DNA from: Epiperipatus broadwayi
Lineage: Eukaryota; Onychophora; Udeonychophora; Euonychophora; Peripatidae
Assembly: GCA_028023455.1 (NCBI GenBank)
Contig: JAQFVV010006336.1
Location: 643,724 to 707,723, forward strand
DNA: 64,000 bases
Direction of reading: 5' to 3'
In this document: one piece after another, positions 26,207 through 37,470 of the stretch
How positions within the stretch are numbered: the first letter of the stretch is position 1
Layout: every line of letters begins with the position of its first letter
Program-made: the position numbers and the translations under genes
The notes under the pieces: generated by a model
Seen by the model: only the letters and a program-made list of their open reading frames with translations
Database searches by the model: none
What the model was told of the DNA's origin: nothing

Positions 26207-27891
26207 TGAACCATGTGGAAGAAAATTGCTGTGATTATCTAATTTAAAATTTTGATCTTAACTCTGACTGCACTTTCACTATTGCAGCAGACAGGCCCTT
26301 CAAGTAGAGAAGTATAATACCACAGGTAGATGAAACACTCATGGTATCTATAACCAAACTGAGGCTATACAAAGTATAACCCATGATCACATTCTCAGGC
26401 TATAGAACTTCTTGGCTGCTAGATTCAAACCCTGCATTACAAAGCACTTTATTTGTTTTGAGGCTTAACCTCAGGTGCCAGACAACCACAGGTTATATAG
26501 TCAGCATGTCCAGATGACAGGTATACAATCTAGTGTTTGATATATTCCCAAGCTTGCTTCTTTTTTTATAATTGTGAAGGGAAATATTTAACACACTTGC
26601 CCAAAGCTTATAATTAACTATAACTTAATCTATTAGTGACACCATTATAAGAGAGAGAATAGAATATAATAAAAATTTATGGGATCAATTTAAAGAGTAC
26701 AGTAGCTGTAGTTATTCAAGATCATTAAAGTCTTCCATTCAAATAAATGTTCAAATCTTTTAGATAGCATAATACATATTATATTTATCTAGGATTTTTG
26801 TTTTGGATAGCATGCTACCCTCTCATGAATATGGTTCCTTGTTTGTTCCTAATTTCTGATCACCAACTGATTGGATTTTTTTTTCCTCCAATGGTTTGAT
26901 TGCTTACTGATTTTTCATGTTTCAATGAAGGAGAGAGATTTTTCTGTAGTTTACAGATCAGAAGGTGATCATGAGTTCTAAATAGAAAGCATCTGATGAT
27001 ATGAAGAATTGGGATTGAAGGCTAGCTGCACACTTCAGTTGCTGTCTTGCAGTGCATGCTGTTAGGTTGCCCTTCAATGATTATAAGTATAGGCATCCAC
27101 CCTCTGGAGATGTTTATGGCCCTTTGTCATTTTCTCTTATTTGAAAGTTTTTTTTATAGGATACCAATATTGAATAATAATGAATATAGACTACGTAATA
27201 AAAATAATAATATAATAATGAATGAATGAATCTCTCAGTCATTTTATATTTTTCTTTCTTATTGTTTTTATTTATCATTCTTTTATCTGGTTTAAACAAT
27301 TTTTATATTTTCTTAATTAAATTTGTATTCTGTTTTAATCTAACTTCTTGCTTAGATTAATCTAATGTTTGATAAGATAATGGCTGTAGTCTTTTCCTTT
27401 GTTTTTTGATTAGTGCAGCGGAAGTTATTATTTTTTGTCTTCTCTTTCTCAGCTAAATAATCTTTTAAGTGAATTTAAATTTAAAAGTTTTCTTATTTAC
27501 AAATTATATATTTGCTTTTACATTTTTTTTCTATTTAACTTTTTTTTTACTTAAAGTTATTTGTCTACCCCCCTTTCTATTTTTACATTTTTTTCCTATT
27601 TAACTTTTTTTTTTACTTACAGTTATTTCTCTACCCCCTTCCTATTCACTCTTTAATATTCAAACTTGCTTTTACTTTTTTTTTAAATGACAAAATGATG
27701 CAACACTTTATTTTTACAAGTTTGTGTTTAAAAAAAACTCTTTAATACACATAGTATAATTTATATTTCACCTTTATTAAGATTTAATTATTTAAAAAAA
27801 TTAATTTGATCATTTATTAATAAATGATTTCACATGTAATGCAGAATATATGCATATTCTCAAACAGTATATTTGTTGATGGTATATCACA
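26207..27891 (-). repeat. 3' LTR of gypsy element A
   Basis: About 1.69 kb with homology to 37471-39479, in direct orientation. On the minus strand it starts TGTGATATACC directly after a purine tract and ends near GGTTCA. Homology to the other copy begins at TGAAC (26207 and 37471). Internal landmarks are the CTGCTAGATTCAAAC block, TTTATTTGTTTTGAGGCTTAACCTCAG, and late T-rich tracts. Related blocks in the LTRs of element B show common ancestry. The left end abuts a short (TA)n. Confidence 0.82.
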
Positions 27892-27906
27892 CCCCTCCCC
27901 ACATGT
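27892..27906 (-). promoter_or_regulatory. Polypurine tract of element A
   Basis: Minus strand GTGGGGAGGGG immediately precedes the LTR start TGTGATATACC, the primer position for plus-strand DNA synthesis. The block before it (GAGATAAAAT..TTTTAC-CTCTCAA) is shared with elements B and C. Confidence 0.75.
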
Positions 27907-28206
27907 TGAGAGGTAAAATGCACCAAATAGACTATTTTATCTCTAATAATTTATTTATAGCTTTTCTCAAAACATTTATTTTATGACCATTATTTCTATT
28001 TTTCATGTAATCCAAGTACTTGTTTCATTTCATTACCTAAAATTCTGACCAACCACTGTAGTTTTATTTAATATTTGTTAGGCAACTCTTTTTTTTATCA
28101 GCCTCAATGACTGAGCATTATTTGTCCTTTATTACTCTACACCCTGTGCCATGACAAATGCATTCTTGTCATATTTACATATCACATATAGACCATCGTA
28201 GATTGG

Positions 28207-28518
28207 TTAAATTTTTTTATAAATGTGCATTTTTGGATGGCTCACAGGGTTGACCCTTATCATGACTTTGTCTCCTATCATAAATTTATCCTTGCCTTGG
28301 CCTTGTCTCCTCTTCCTTAAATCATTCATCTTCTTTAGCCTAATTTGCACTTGTCCAACATCTCTCTCTTTATCTATCAGACCCATATTCACTGGCAGTC
28401 TGGTTTTAAATAGATAAGAGATATTTTTCCCAAAAGGAAGCATTATAGGTTCAAACCCCATAGATTCATTTTTGATCGATTCATCATATGGATAATTCTT
28501 GAGATTTCCTTGCATCAC
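28207..28518 (-). pseudogene. Gypsy element A integrase C-terminal part
   Basis: A 103-codon open frame. GFEPIMLPFGKN resembles the end of the integrase core where Ty3/gypsy enzymes have GxxPxxLxxGR; then a basic helix (KKMNDLRKRRQGQGK) and KFMIGDKVMIRVN, the start of the SH3-like C-terminal (GPY/F) domain, ending at a stop after HPKMHIYKKI. It is the downstream end of pol on the minus strand, close to the 3' LTR. The GPY/F signature itself is not reached. The middle of the integrase core is missing (see 34755-35040), and element C lies in the gap. Confidence 0.82.
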
Positions 28519-29125
28519 CTTAGATGATTATTGTATATATATATATATATATATTGATATAGGCACATATAATTTTATCTAAAATTATATTATTAAAATA
28601 ATCTTTCGTTAAAGAAAAACATAAAATTAAATGTTGAAGAGTTTATTCAGTTTGTTTTTGAAAAAGATAAAAATCAAATAGTTTTCTAGTGTTAGTTTTG
28701 AAATAAAAAGCTACAATTAATTAATCAAAAGGGGGGAGGGGAGTCTTGGTTTGAGAAATTAAACTAAGGGTTATAAAAGGAAGTAAAGAGTTTTTATTAG
28801 TATTCGTAAAAATATAATTTAAAAAGTTAAAACATACAAATCTCTTTTCATTCAAGTTTAATTAAAAAAAATAATGTTAAAACTAATATATGTGCATATA
28901 TATGTGTGCTTGTCAACAATAGAATAAATGTTATTTTAAATAAATGAAAGTTAAAGAAGATTATCATTAAAAAACACGGCAATGGTTATTAATTAATATC
29001 AAACAACATTTTTGCATGGCTATTACTAATTAAGCAATCTTTCAAAACACGTTTATCAAATGATTATCACTGGAATTTGACAACAGATCTTTGCAGGAGA
29101 TATTACGAAGACAACATGTCGCAGA

Positions 29126-29162
29126 TATAAATAGACTTTTTTTTTATTGGACAGTCTCAGTT
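29126..29162 (+). promoter_or_regulatory. Core promoter in LTR C (5')
   Basis: TATAAATAG at 29126-29134 and TCAGTT initiator at 29157-29162, 33 nt from the first T to the initiator A. Identical elements sit at 33472-33480 and 33504-33509 in the 3' LTR. Confidence 0.7.
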
Positions 29163-30101
29163 CACAAATTTATTGAGTGAGTGCAGTTCAGAAATTAATT
29201 GAGTCAGTTAACAAACAAAATGCAGTGTTGAGAAGATTTTGGGAATTCACATCTCTCCACAGCCTAAAAAGTCCGATGAAAACAGCAAGATCTGCCTGTG
29301 AAATAATGTCAACGTAACAACTTAGAAAATCTCCGTCAATATCTAATTGTCTCCAATAGTAATAATCGTGAAAATCAGGAAACTCATTAAGGAAAAGTCC
29401 CAGCTGGCTAGTAAGTATTCATAATGGAAATATCCTCACCGAAAGCAGCCACCAAAAGAACAAAATTCTACGTCTACATTCAAAAGCCTAGTTAAAAACA
29501 TTTGCTTATTTCGTTTATACTGTAATAGCCATTGCATTGCATTAATTCATACAAATCTTTCAAGAGACTAATTATATGAACTCTATATCATACATAAATG
29601 AACTATTGATGTGTGTGATTAAATTTCAAATACTATGTAGTCCTTTATTATCATTATTATGTGTGTGCATGAGTTAATATGTGCGTGATGCTTATATCAA
29701 TATTATTAGTCAAAGTAGATAAATTCCCAGTGTTCTGTTATGAAAATATTCAAGAATATTTAAACTATTTAGAATGTTAATTTAAAATATGCATGTGTTT
29801 TATTAGAAGTATAAAATGTTTAAATTTAGTAAATAAATGTTAGTTAATAAATCATCTTTAAAATTAAACTTCATTTGTTGGTCAATTCTTTTTATCAATT
29901 CTTTTACCAAATTCTTTTATCAATCTCTTTTATAAATTCCCTTTTATAAATTCCTTTTACAATTCTTTTATCAATTCTTTTAACCACTAATGAAGTATAA
30001 TCTATTAGTGATTACAAACAGCTGAGCTAGTCATGAATTTAGGCATGGAGTTAGTGGCCACTGTTCAAAGTGTGTTGTCTATTCTTTTAGTATTCTTTTA
30101 G

Positions 30102-30107
30102 AATAAA
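30102..30107 (+). terminator. Poly(A) signal in LTR C
   Basis: AATAAA about 940 nt after the initiator; the 3' LTR has the same signal at 34448-34453, where it would end the element transcript. Confidence 0.6.
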
Positions 30108-30311
30108 CAGCTGGCACCCGTGTTTATACACAAACAAAAAGTGCTTTGGATTTGGTGTTGAACTCAAGAGCCGAGAAGAAGCTATGTCCTGGAAATGTAA
30201 CGCTAGTTATATACTTTATAGCTATCGTTTGGGCATACATACTCTCCGAGTATGTTCTTCTCTGCCTAAGAGACTGGTGTTTCGAATGCACACATTCGAA
30301 CATGGTTCAAA

Positions 30312-30331
30312 TGGCTATACCCAACTGTGGG
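30312..30331 (+). promoter_or_regulatory. Candidate primer-binding site of element C
   Basis: TGGCTATACCCAACTGTGGG begins 2 nt after the LTR end. Minus-strand primer sites normally start TGG to match tRNA-CCA ends; which tRNA fits cannot be told without a tRNA set. Element B has TGGATTTTCAC at the same offset. Confidence 0.55.
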
Positions 30332-30678
30332 GCTGAACCTAAAAAACAATAGTAATGAAATACTTTGTTTCTTGTTTGAAAATTTTGTTTTATACAAAAG
30401 TTAAATTACATATGTAAAAGTGTTTTAATTTAAAAAAAAAAAAAGAATTGACCGAAAACTTTTTTTTTTCGAAATGAAAAGAGATTTTGACATTTATGCT
30501 ATCAAATCAGAGACAGTTGATATTTGGGTGGAGTTAAAGCATTAGATCGGGTAGAGAAAGAGACTAAAAGGGTGGAGTTAGCGTGAGTTTCCATCTTAGT
30601 AAGAAAAATAAATAAATAAGTTGTATTTAAATTTAGTTTAACATAAGCGCTAGTACTTTGAAATTGAAATTTTTGAAA

Positions 30679-31401
30679 ATGGATCCGAAAGAACGCCTAA
30701 TATATTTTAAAAATCCCCAGTTAGTAGAAAAGGAGAAAGAAGAAGTATCTGAGACGTGAATGATGATGAAAATGATGATGAAAGAAATGCGTCAAGAAAT
30801 TAAACAAAGTCAACAAGAATTGTGTCAGAAATTTGAGCAAAGCCAACAAGAGCTCAAAGAAGAACTCAAAGCAGAATTGAAGGCAGAAATTAGTCAGGTT
30901 AAAACAGAAATTAAAGAACTCAGAGCAGAAGTAAGAGAAATAAGATGTGAGATAATGGTAAAGTTAGAGAAGAACCAAGAAGTTATAGAGTTAGATTTAA
31001 TTAAAGAAAGTCAGGAAGTTGAAAAGGAAGTTGAGGTGATAAAAGACATAGAAATTGAATTAGAATCAGATAGCGTTGTGATAAATAAAGTAGACAAACA
31101 TAAGTTCAAGGTAGTAGATAGTGTAGAAAAGTTTTTACAAAAATTTAAAAAGGTTAAAGTAACTGTTCACATTCGCTGTAGATTTAAAACAAAGAAGAAG
31201 CATAGGAAAAAATATTCACGATTAGGAAAAATATGGAGATCTGTAAAGCTTAAAAGTTTTCTAATTTACAAGGCAGAAAATAGAACAGAAAGAGAAAGAG
31301 ATAAAATAGATTTTAATCAAGAAATAGAAGTGAGAATATGGAGTATGATTTATATTATAAAATTAGTAGAAAGAAAGAAGGAACTGCCTGACATAGTTTA
31401 A
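30679..31401 (+). pseudogene. Coiled-coil gag-like ORF of element C
   Basis: ATG 30679 (MDPKERLIYFKNPQL) leads in frame to one TGA at 30757-30759; the frame then runs open for 213 codons. Residues 1-75 after the stop are a Glu/Lys/Gln heptad-like coiled coil with repeated KQSQQEL, EQSQQEL and ELKAEL units. Next comes KNQEVIELDLIKESQEVEKE, shared with element B (KNQEAIELDFIKESQ), and then a very basic segment. No zinc knuckle, protease or RT follows. Position just inside the 5' LTR and the coiled coil plus basic tail suggest a gag-type protein; family membership is inference. The single TGA could be a mutation or a leaky stop. Confidence 0.65.
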
Positions 31402-32451
31402 AAGTTAGTAATCGGGCAGAATAGTAAAGGAAATAAACAAAAAAGACCGGAAATGGACAATGAGCACGAATATGATTATTCTAAAGTAAATAAATCTAAT
31501 AAATTAAATCTGAATCTTCTATTTAAAACTTAAGACAATAAATTTAAAAATGAATGAATAATAATAAATGAAATGTTGCAAGTAATAATAATAATGTAGG
31601 CTTCGCAAAATAAAAGATTTTTTTTCTCCACGCACATATTAATTAAGGAAATGTTCGTAAATAAACAGTTCAAATAAATAAAAATCAATAAAATCAAGTT
31701 AAATAAATGGGTCAAGTTAGTGATGTAAAAGTAAAGTTGTAGGTTTAAATAAATGAAAAGATAACGGAATTTCTAGAATAAAATTAAGTTAGTCAAATAG
31801 ATATTTGTATAATAATGAATTGTAATAAAGTAAAACAGTTTTTTTTCTCTCTGAGTACACGTACGTTAATATATAAGGTAAACAAATGTTTAAAAAATAA
31901 TATTGTAATATAAATAATATTCGTAAGAGTTTAGAATAGTATTGTAAGATTAAATAAAATAGTTTTCTGAATATACGCAAGTTAATACATAAGTTAAAGT
32001 AATGGGTTAAAATAATATTATAATATAAATAAATATGTAAGTTGATGTCTGTGATAGTTTAAAGATAATATTATAAGATTAGTGTAAATAAATAATGTTG
32101 AAATAATGTTCGTAATGGTTTGAAATAATGGTGTAAGATTAGATTAATACAAATAAATATGTTAAAGTAATGTTCATGTGTAGTTAAAAATAATATTGAA
32201 AGGTTAAAATAATATAAATGAAAGTCAATCTAAGTTGTATTAAGAGTGTATAAGGGTTCGAATCTAAAGGGATGAGGGTAGTATTGAAATAAGTTAGATA
32301 AGGATTAAGTTTAAAGCTCTCGACTGGATAAATTCTAGTACCCGCAACGGATTGGCCAGGATCATTCCTCTTTTAAAAAAAATGCACTGGCAACAACCAG
32401 AGTAAGTCATAAGTCACTTTTCAGGGGAGAATCCTCATATCTCGTACCTCG
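31402..32451 (+). other. Noncoding interior of element C
   Basis: No pol-like frame in any frame; A+T-rich sequence with repeated GTTAAA/AATAAATA words. Near 32360-32440 a block (TGCACTGGCAACAACCAGAG then CTTTTCAGGGGAGAATCC) is shared with element B. Confidence 0.6.
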
Positions 32452-32634
32452 TTTTCCAAAGCGTAAGTCGGAAATGGACAGTTAAAAATTCCTGCCATTG
32501 CAGCTGCTTAGTCAAAGTCTAATCAAGAGAATCGGCAATCATTTTCCAGGCCGTAAGTCGGAAATGGACAGTTGAAATTCCTGCCATTTGCAGCCACCTT
32601 TTCTTAGTCAAAGTCCGATCAAGAGAATCGGCAG
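32452..32634 (+). repeat. Two-copy 90-bp tandem repeat in element C
   Basis: Units at 32452-32541 and 32542-32634 share TTTTCCA, CGTAAGTCGGAAATGGACAG, TTCCTGCCATT, GCAG, TTAGTCAAAGTC and AATCAAGAGAATCGGCA or close variants. Element B carries one diverged copy on the minus strand near 50860-50925. Confidence 0.88.
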
Positions 32635-32869
32635 CCGAAGCTTCATTTATAAAAGATCCCTGTGCCACAAATTTAGTTTGTCCTCGTGGTCATTATCCAG
32701 GACGAACATTGTAAGCAATGTTACCAGCATAGAAGGAAGAAAAGCATAATTGGAGATTTCCCTTAGCATGGAAAGGAAAAGATACCAAAAAGCAACCTTA
32801 GAAAGAATAATAAATTAAGATTTAATGTTGTCAGAGATAAAATGGTCAAAAATGATGCATTTTACTCTC

Positions 32870-32883
32870 AAAAGGAAGGTCGG
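32870..32883 (+). promoter_or_regulatory. Polypurine tract of element C
   Basis: AAAAGGAAGGTCGG directly before the 3' LTR start TGTAATG, the expected position of the plus-strand primer. Confidence 0.7.
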
Positions 32884-34654
32884 TGTAATGTACCTCTATT
32901 GATATAAGCACATATAATTTTATCTAAAATTATATTATTAAAATAATCTTTCGTTAAAGAAAAACATAAAATTAAATGTTGAAGAATTTATTCAGTTTGT
33001 TTTTGAAAAATATAAAAATCAAATAGTTTTCTAGCGTTAGTTTTGAAATAAAAAGCTACAATTAATTAATCAAAAGGGGGGAGGGGAGTCTTGGTTTGAG
33101 AAATTAAACTAAGGGTTATAAAAGAAAGTAAAGAGTTTTTATTAGTATTCGTAAAAATATAATTTAAAAAGTTAAAACATACAAATCTCTTTTCATTCAA
33201 GTTTAATTAAAGAAAAAATAATGTTAAAACTAATATATGTGCGTATATATGTGCAATTGTCAACAATAGAATAAATATTATTTTAAATAAATGAAAGTTA
33301 AAGAAGATTATCATTAAAAACACGGCAATGGTTATTAATTAATATCAAACAACATTTTTGCATGGCTATTACTAATTAAGCAATCTTTCAAAACACGTTT
33401 ATCAAATAATTATCACTGGAATTTGACAACAGATCTTTGCAGGAGATATTACAAAGACAACATGTCACAGATATAAATAGACTTTTTTTTTTATCGGACA
33501 GTCTCAGTTCACAAATTTATTGAGTGAGTGCAGTTCAGAAATTAATTGAGTCAGTTAACAAACAAAATGCAGTGTTGAGAAGATTTTGGGAATTCACGCC
33601 TCTCCACAGCCTAAAAAGTCTGATGAAAACAGAAAGATCTGCCCGTGAAATAATGTCAACGTAACAACTTAGAAAATCTCCGTCAATATCTAATTGTCTC
33701 CAATAGTAATAATTGTGAAAATCAGGAAACTCATCAAGTAAAAGTCCCAGCCGGCTAGTAAGCATTCATAATGGAAATATCCTCACCAAAAGCAGCCACC
33801 AAAGAGAACAAAATTCTATGTCTACATTCAAAAGCCTAGGTAAAAACATTTGCTTATTTCGTTTATACTGTAATAGCCATTGCATTGCATTAATTTGTAC
33901 GAATCTTTCAAGAGTCTAATTATATGAACTCTATATCATACATAAATGAACTATTGATGTGTATGATTAAATTTCAAATACTATGTAGTCCTTTATTATC
34001 ATTATTATGTGTGTGCATAAGTTAATATGGGCGTGATCCTTATATCAATATTATTAGTCAAAGTAGATAAATTCCCAGTGCTCTGTTATGAAAATATTCA
34101 AGAATATTTAAACTATTTAGAATGTTAATTTAAAATATGCGTGTGTTTTATTAGAAGTATAAAATGTTTAAATTTAGTAAATAAATGTTAGTTAATAAAT
34201 TCTTTAAAATTAAACTTTATTTGTCGGTCAATTCTTTTTATCCATTCTTTTACCAAATTCTTTTATCGATCTCTTTTATAAATTCCCTTTTATAAATTCC
34301 TTTTACAATTCTTTTATCAATTCTTTTAACCACTAATGAAGTATAATCTATTAGTGATTACAAACAGCTGAGCTAGTCATGGATTTAGGCGTTGAGTTAG
34401 TGGCCACTGTTCAAAGTGCATTGTCTATTCTTTTAGTATTCTTTTAGAATAAACAGCTGGTGCCCGTGTTTATACACAAACAAAAAGTGCTTGGATTTGG
34501 TGTTGAACTCAACAGCCGAGAAGAAGCTATGTCCTGGAAATGTAACACTAGTTATATACTTTATAGCTATCGTTTGGGCATACATACTCTCCGAGTATGT
34601 TCTTCTCTGCCTAAGAGACCGGTGTTTCGAATGCACACATTCGAACACAGTTCA
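32884..34654 (+). repeat. 3' LTR of element C
   Basis: 1771 bp from TGTAATGTACC to ACAGTTCA, nearly identical to the 5' LTR. It is followed directly by a short (TA)n and then by element A sequence, so C is nested in A. Confidence 0.93.
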
Positions 34655-34726
34655 ATATATATATATACTCTGAATAGTTACCCTAATCATCAGTTTCGAA
34701 AATATAACATAAACTATAACCAGATA

Positions 34727-34806
34727 TTTCATTTTGTAAAATGGTGGCAGTAATTCATAAAAATTATCTCATTTTGTAAAATGGTGGCAGTAATCCATAA
34801 AAATCT
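34727..34806 (-). repeat. 40-bp tandem duplication in A integrase
   Basis: ATTTTGTAAAATGGTGGCAG recurs at a 40-bp interval (34731 and 34771) with the surrounding bases. It duplicates the integrase stretch that follows the first catalytic Asp (minus strand YGLLPPF). Confidence 0.9.
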
Positions 34807-35040
34807 ACAGCCACTAGGCTATTAGATTTTTGAGAGTATATGCATTGAATTGTTTAGTGTTCAAGCATACTTTACACTTATTGATGAGGTCCAGAAAGCT
34901 GGCATACATCCCTGACCAGTAAAAACAATGACTCAACCAACCTTCAATTTTATTTGCTCCATAGTAACCATACTTTTGATGACTATGATCCACAATGCAC
35001 TTCCTCCTAGTGACAGAAATAACTATACATCTCCCTTTTT
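34755..35040 (-). pseudogene. Element A integrase N-terminal part
   Basis: Minus-strand translation around 34850-35010 shows VDHSHQKYG, GYYGANKIEGWLSHCFYW and CKVCLN, the HHCC zinc-binding domain of retroviral-type integrase. About 60 bp further, in a shifted frame, is VAVDFYGLLPP, where the Asp is the first residue of the DDE triad. The sequence then ends in the tandem duplication next to element C. The remaining core with the second Asp and the Glu is absent from both flanks of C, so the enzyme is dead. Confidence 0.85.
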
Positions 35041-35269
35041 ACTTTTATGCTGTAAACCTTCCCCATTTTAAGCAATAGCATTTTCTGTCTCTCCACAATG
35101 GACTATTTCCTGGTTCTTTCTATGGGTTGATGCTGCCAGTATTTCACAATCTGTCTGTAATTGGAATCTTTTCTGTATCCTTTCTTTAATCTATAGAGGT
35201 CATTTTCTACAGCCTTGCTTCCATTTATTTTCATTGCAGCAATATATATGTCATTACAACTTAAATCCT

Positions 35270-35540
35270 GTTGCACCTGTAATGCTGGGTAATGGCTTAA
35301 TGCATCTTCTACTACATTTTATTTACCTTGGCAGTATTTTACACTGTAATTAAATTTTTGGAGGAATAAACTCCACCTTATTAACCAATTGTTTGTAAGG
35401 AAGCTATGATTTAAGAATTTGAGACTTTTGTGATCAGTGATTACAATCACCTCAGACCTATAAGAAACTGGAAAAATTTTTGGAATACCCAGACAATTGC
35501 TAATGCTTCCTTTTCAGTCATGGTATAGTTTATTTCAGGA
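35270..35540 (-). pseudogene. Element A RNase H domain
   Basis: Minus strand reads NYTMTEKEALAIVWVFQKF, then VIVITDHKSLKFLNHSFL, NNWLIRWSLFLQKFNYSVKY and NVVEDALSHYPAL, the standard order of the Ty3/gypsy RNase H with TEKE, TDH and DALS landmarks. One small frameshift and a stop interrupt it. It degrades the RNA strand of the hybrid in active elements. Confidence 0.9.
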
Positions 35541-35799
35541 CCTTCAATAAGTGGCTAATAAAAAAAACCTCTTGCTGACCCCTTTCATGGATTTGAAAGA
35601 GTGTAGTCCCCAATCCAACCCCACTAATGTCAGTTTGCACAAAAACAGCTTGCAAAATCAGGACATGAAAACAAGACCTCTAAAAACCTTATTTTCACAT
35701 TTTAAAAATTGTGATCATGCTGTTCAGTTCACACCCACTGCAATAGTGGCTCCATGTCAAAGACAACTTCAGTTGTAAAAGTTACATAACCCTAGGAAA

Positions 35800-36600
35800 G
35801 ACCTTATATGTTTTTCATTTCTTGGCACTAAAAAATCCTAAATTGCTTGAATTTTTTCAGGAAGAGGTTGGATTTTCTTCCTATTTATTATGTGGCCAAA
35901 AATTTTTACCTCGGTGCAGCCTAAAATTTTTACCTTTGTGGTCATTAACTAGCTTTTATTTACATTTATTTTGATCCTTAACTCCTTTTTTGTATACTCT
36001 CTGATGCCAATAAAATGTCATCAAAATACATTACCACTAAATTTTTGATATCATCCAATAATACCTGGTCTAAACACTGCATTAGCCATGCCCCACAATT
36101 TTTCAATCCAAACAGTATCTGATTAAAGTTGTAGACATGCCCATTTTACCAAAATGCAAAGTACTTCTGATTGTTAGCATGTAAGTTGATCTGCCATTAA
36201 CTGGCAGTCAGATTGAATATCAAAAATACTTTTTTTATTATGAAATTTTACCAATAATTCATTTATAGGTGGAAGGGCATTTGTGTCAGGGATAGTTATT
36301 TTATTTAATTGTCTTGCATCCAAACATAGTCAAATGAATCTGTCCTTTTTCTTTACAGTTACAATAGGATTGTTAAAAGGAGATGAGCATTTGGATATGA
36401 TGCTCCACTTTAGCATTTTATCTATCTGCTCTTATATCTCCACTCTGTACTTATGTGAGATAGGGTATGCCAAGACCTGATAGGGTTGATCCATCATGAA
36501 TTTTATTCTATAATCATATCCTTATCTACAGGACTTTCTGAAAAAGACATTTTTGTACTCAATCAGCACTTTTTCCAATCACCTTTTTGACAGTTATTTA
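35800..36600 (-). pseudogene. Element A reverse transcriptase
   Basis: Minus strand around 36010-36115 reads ILFGLKNCGAWLMQCLDQVL and then NLVVMYFDDILLAS: the FGLKN block and the YxDD active site (YFDD at about 36025-36036) of a Ty3/gypsy RT. Upstream stretches toward 36600 remain RT-like but carry frameshifts and stops. Plus-strand frames here (for example 35551-35778 and 36283-36480) are antisense shadows. Confidence 0.9.
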
Positions 36601-36677
36601 TAAACTTGGATTCCTTTACCTTTTTGTGTATTTCCATTTTTATTCCTGCATTTTGTATACAGCACACCCTAGTGGAC

Positions 36678-37200
36678 TTATATGCTTTGTCTGACAAATG
36701 TTAGTGTTTTATCATTTAATTTTACTTGATTTAATTTATAATCCAACATCCAACCAGTATTATGCATAAAGTCTGATCCCAGTATTACTTTATGGATTAG
36801 ACCCTCCAAAATAAGCAATACATGACTATGCTCTTTTCTGCTATACACATATTTACACACACCTGTTTTGATACCAATTTCACCATTTTACTGTTAGACA
36901 TAGGAGCATATACTATTTTTAATGGCAAAATTTTGATATTAGAGTTAATGCAGCTTATTCTTTTTGCTAGCTTATCCATATCTGTTTTTATGCTATCTAG
37001 TATTTCCCTATCCTCTCATTGTAGTATTCTCATTTCCAACCCTCATCATTCTATTTCTTCTTTCAGCATTTCCATTATTACTTCTGTACTATTTTGCACC
37101 ACCATTTTTACTTTGGCTCTAATACACAAATTTTTATTTTACTTATTTTTACTTTTAAATATTTTGCTTGAACAAAGTATACAACCACCCCCAACCCCTT
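36678..37200 (-). pseudogene. Element A protease and short gag-like remnant
   Basis: The frame 36678-36860 contains VILGSDFMHNTGWMLDYKLN, the C-terminal retropepsin block (ILGxDF) of Ty3/gypsy proteases. Just upstream, 36797-36979 in another frame (LPLKIVYAPMSNSKMVKLV) likely covers the start of the protease, though no clean DTG/DSG active site is visible. Further upstream a short Glu/Lys-rich stretch (VIMEMLKEEIE, then DSIKTDMDKLAKRIS) resembles the coiled-coil frame of elements B and C. Only about 500 bp separate the protease from the 5' LTR. Confidence 0.72.
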
Positions 37201-37470
37201 AGTCCATTCTGATCTTCACCTTACTATCAATACCCATAATCTGCATAGAATATTTATCTTTTCAGACTCTTATCTTTTTATTTACATTTCATTAAAATTT
37301 GTTTGCTTTGGTCTATTTTCTTCTTATACTGCTCACAGATTTTACATTTATAATGACACAATTTAGCATTTATTTAAAACTTTAGTTTTGACCTTTTTAA
37401 TTTTAACTTTAATTATGTTTATAATTACTGGTAATTTGCAGCACTTTATCATCCTGTTTGGAAAGTTAAT
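37201..37470 (-). other. Element A leader region
   Basis: Noncoding sequence between the 5' LTR and the gag-like remnant. No clear TGG primer-binding site adjoins the LTR end; the stretch after it reads ATTAACTTTCC on the minus strand. Confidence 0.5.

Larger units (their letters stand above)
28533..30309 (+). repeat. 5' LTR of element C
   Basis: 1777 bp, nearly identical to 32884-34654 in direct orientation. It begins TGTA and passes into a (TA)n that replaces the ATGTACCTC found in the 3' copy; it ends near GGTTCA before the primer-binding site. TATA box, initiator and AATAAA define U3, R and U5. Short frames inside (30146-30352) occur in both LTRs only because the LTRs are duplicates. The high similarity of the pair indicates recent insertion. 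Confidence 0.93.

Noticed and set aside
28223-28417. 64-codon plus-strand frame
   Set aside because: Antisense shadow of the integrase C-terminal frame.
30146-30352. 68-codon frame in LTR C, with a counterpart at 34491-34673
   Set aside because: Duplicated only because LTRs are duplicates; no independent evidence of a protein.
35551-35778. 75-codon plus-strand frame, and 36283-36480, 36822-37202
   Set aside because: Antisense shadows of RT, RNase H and protease of element A on the minus strand.
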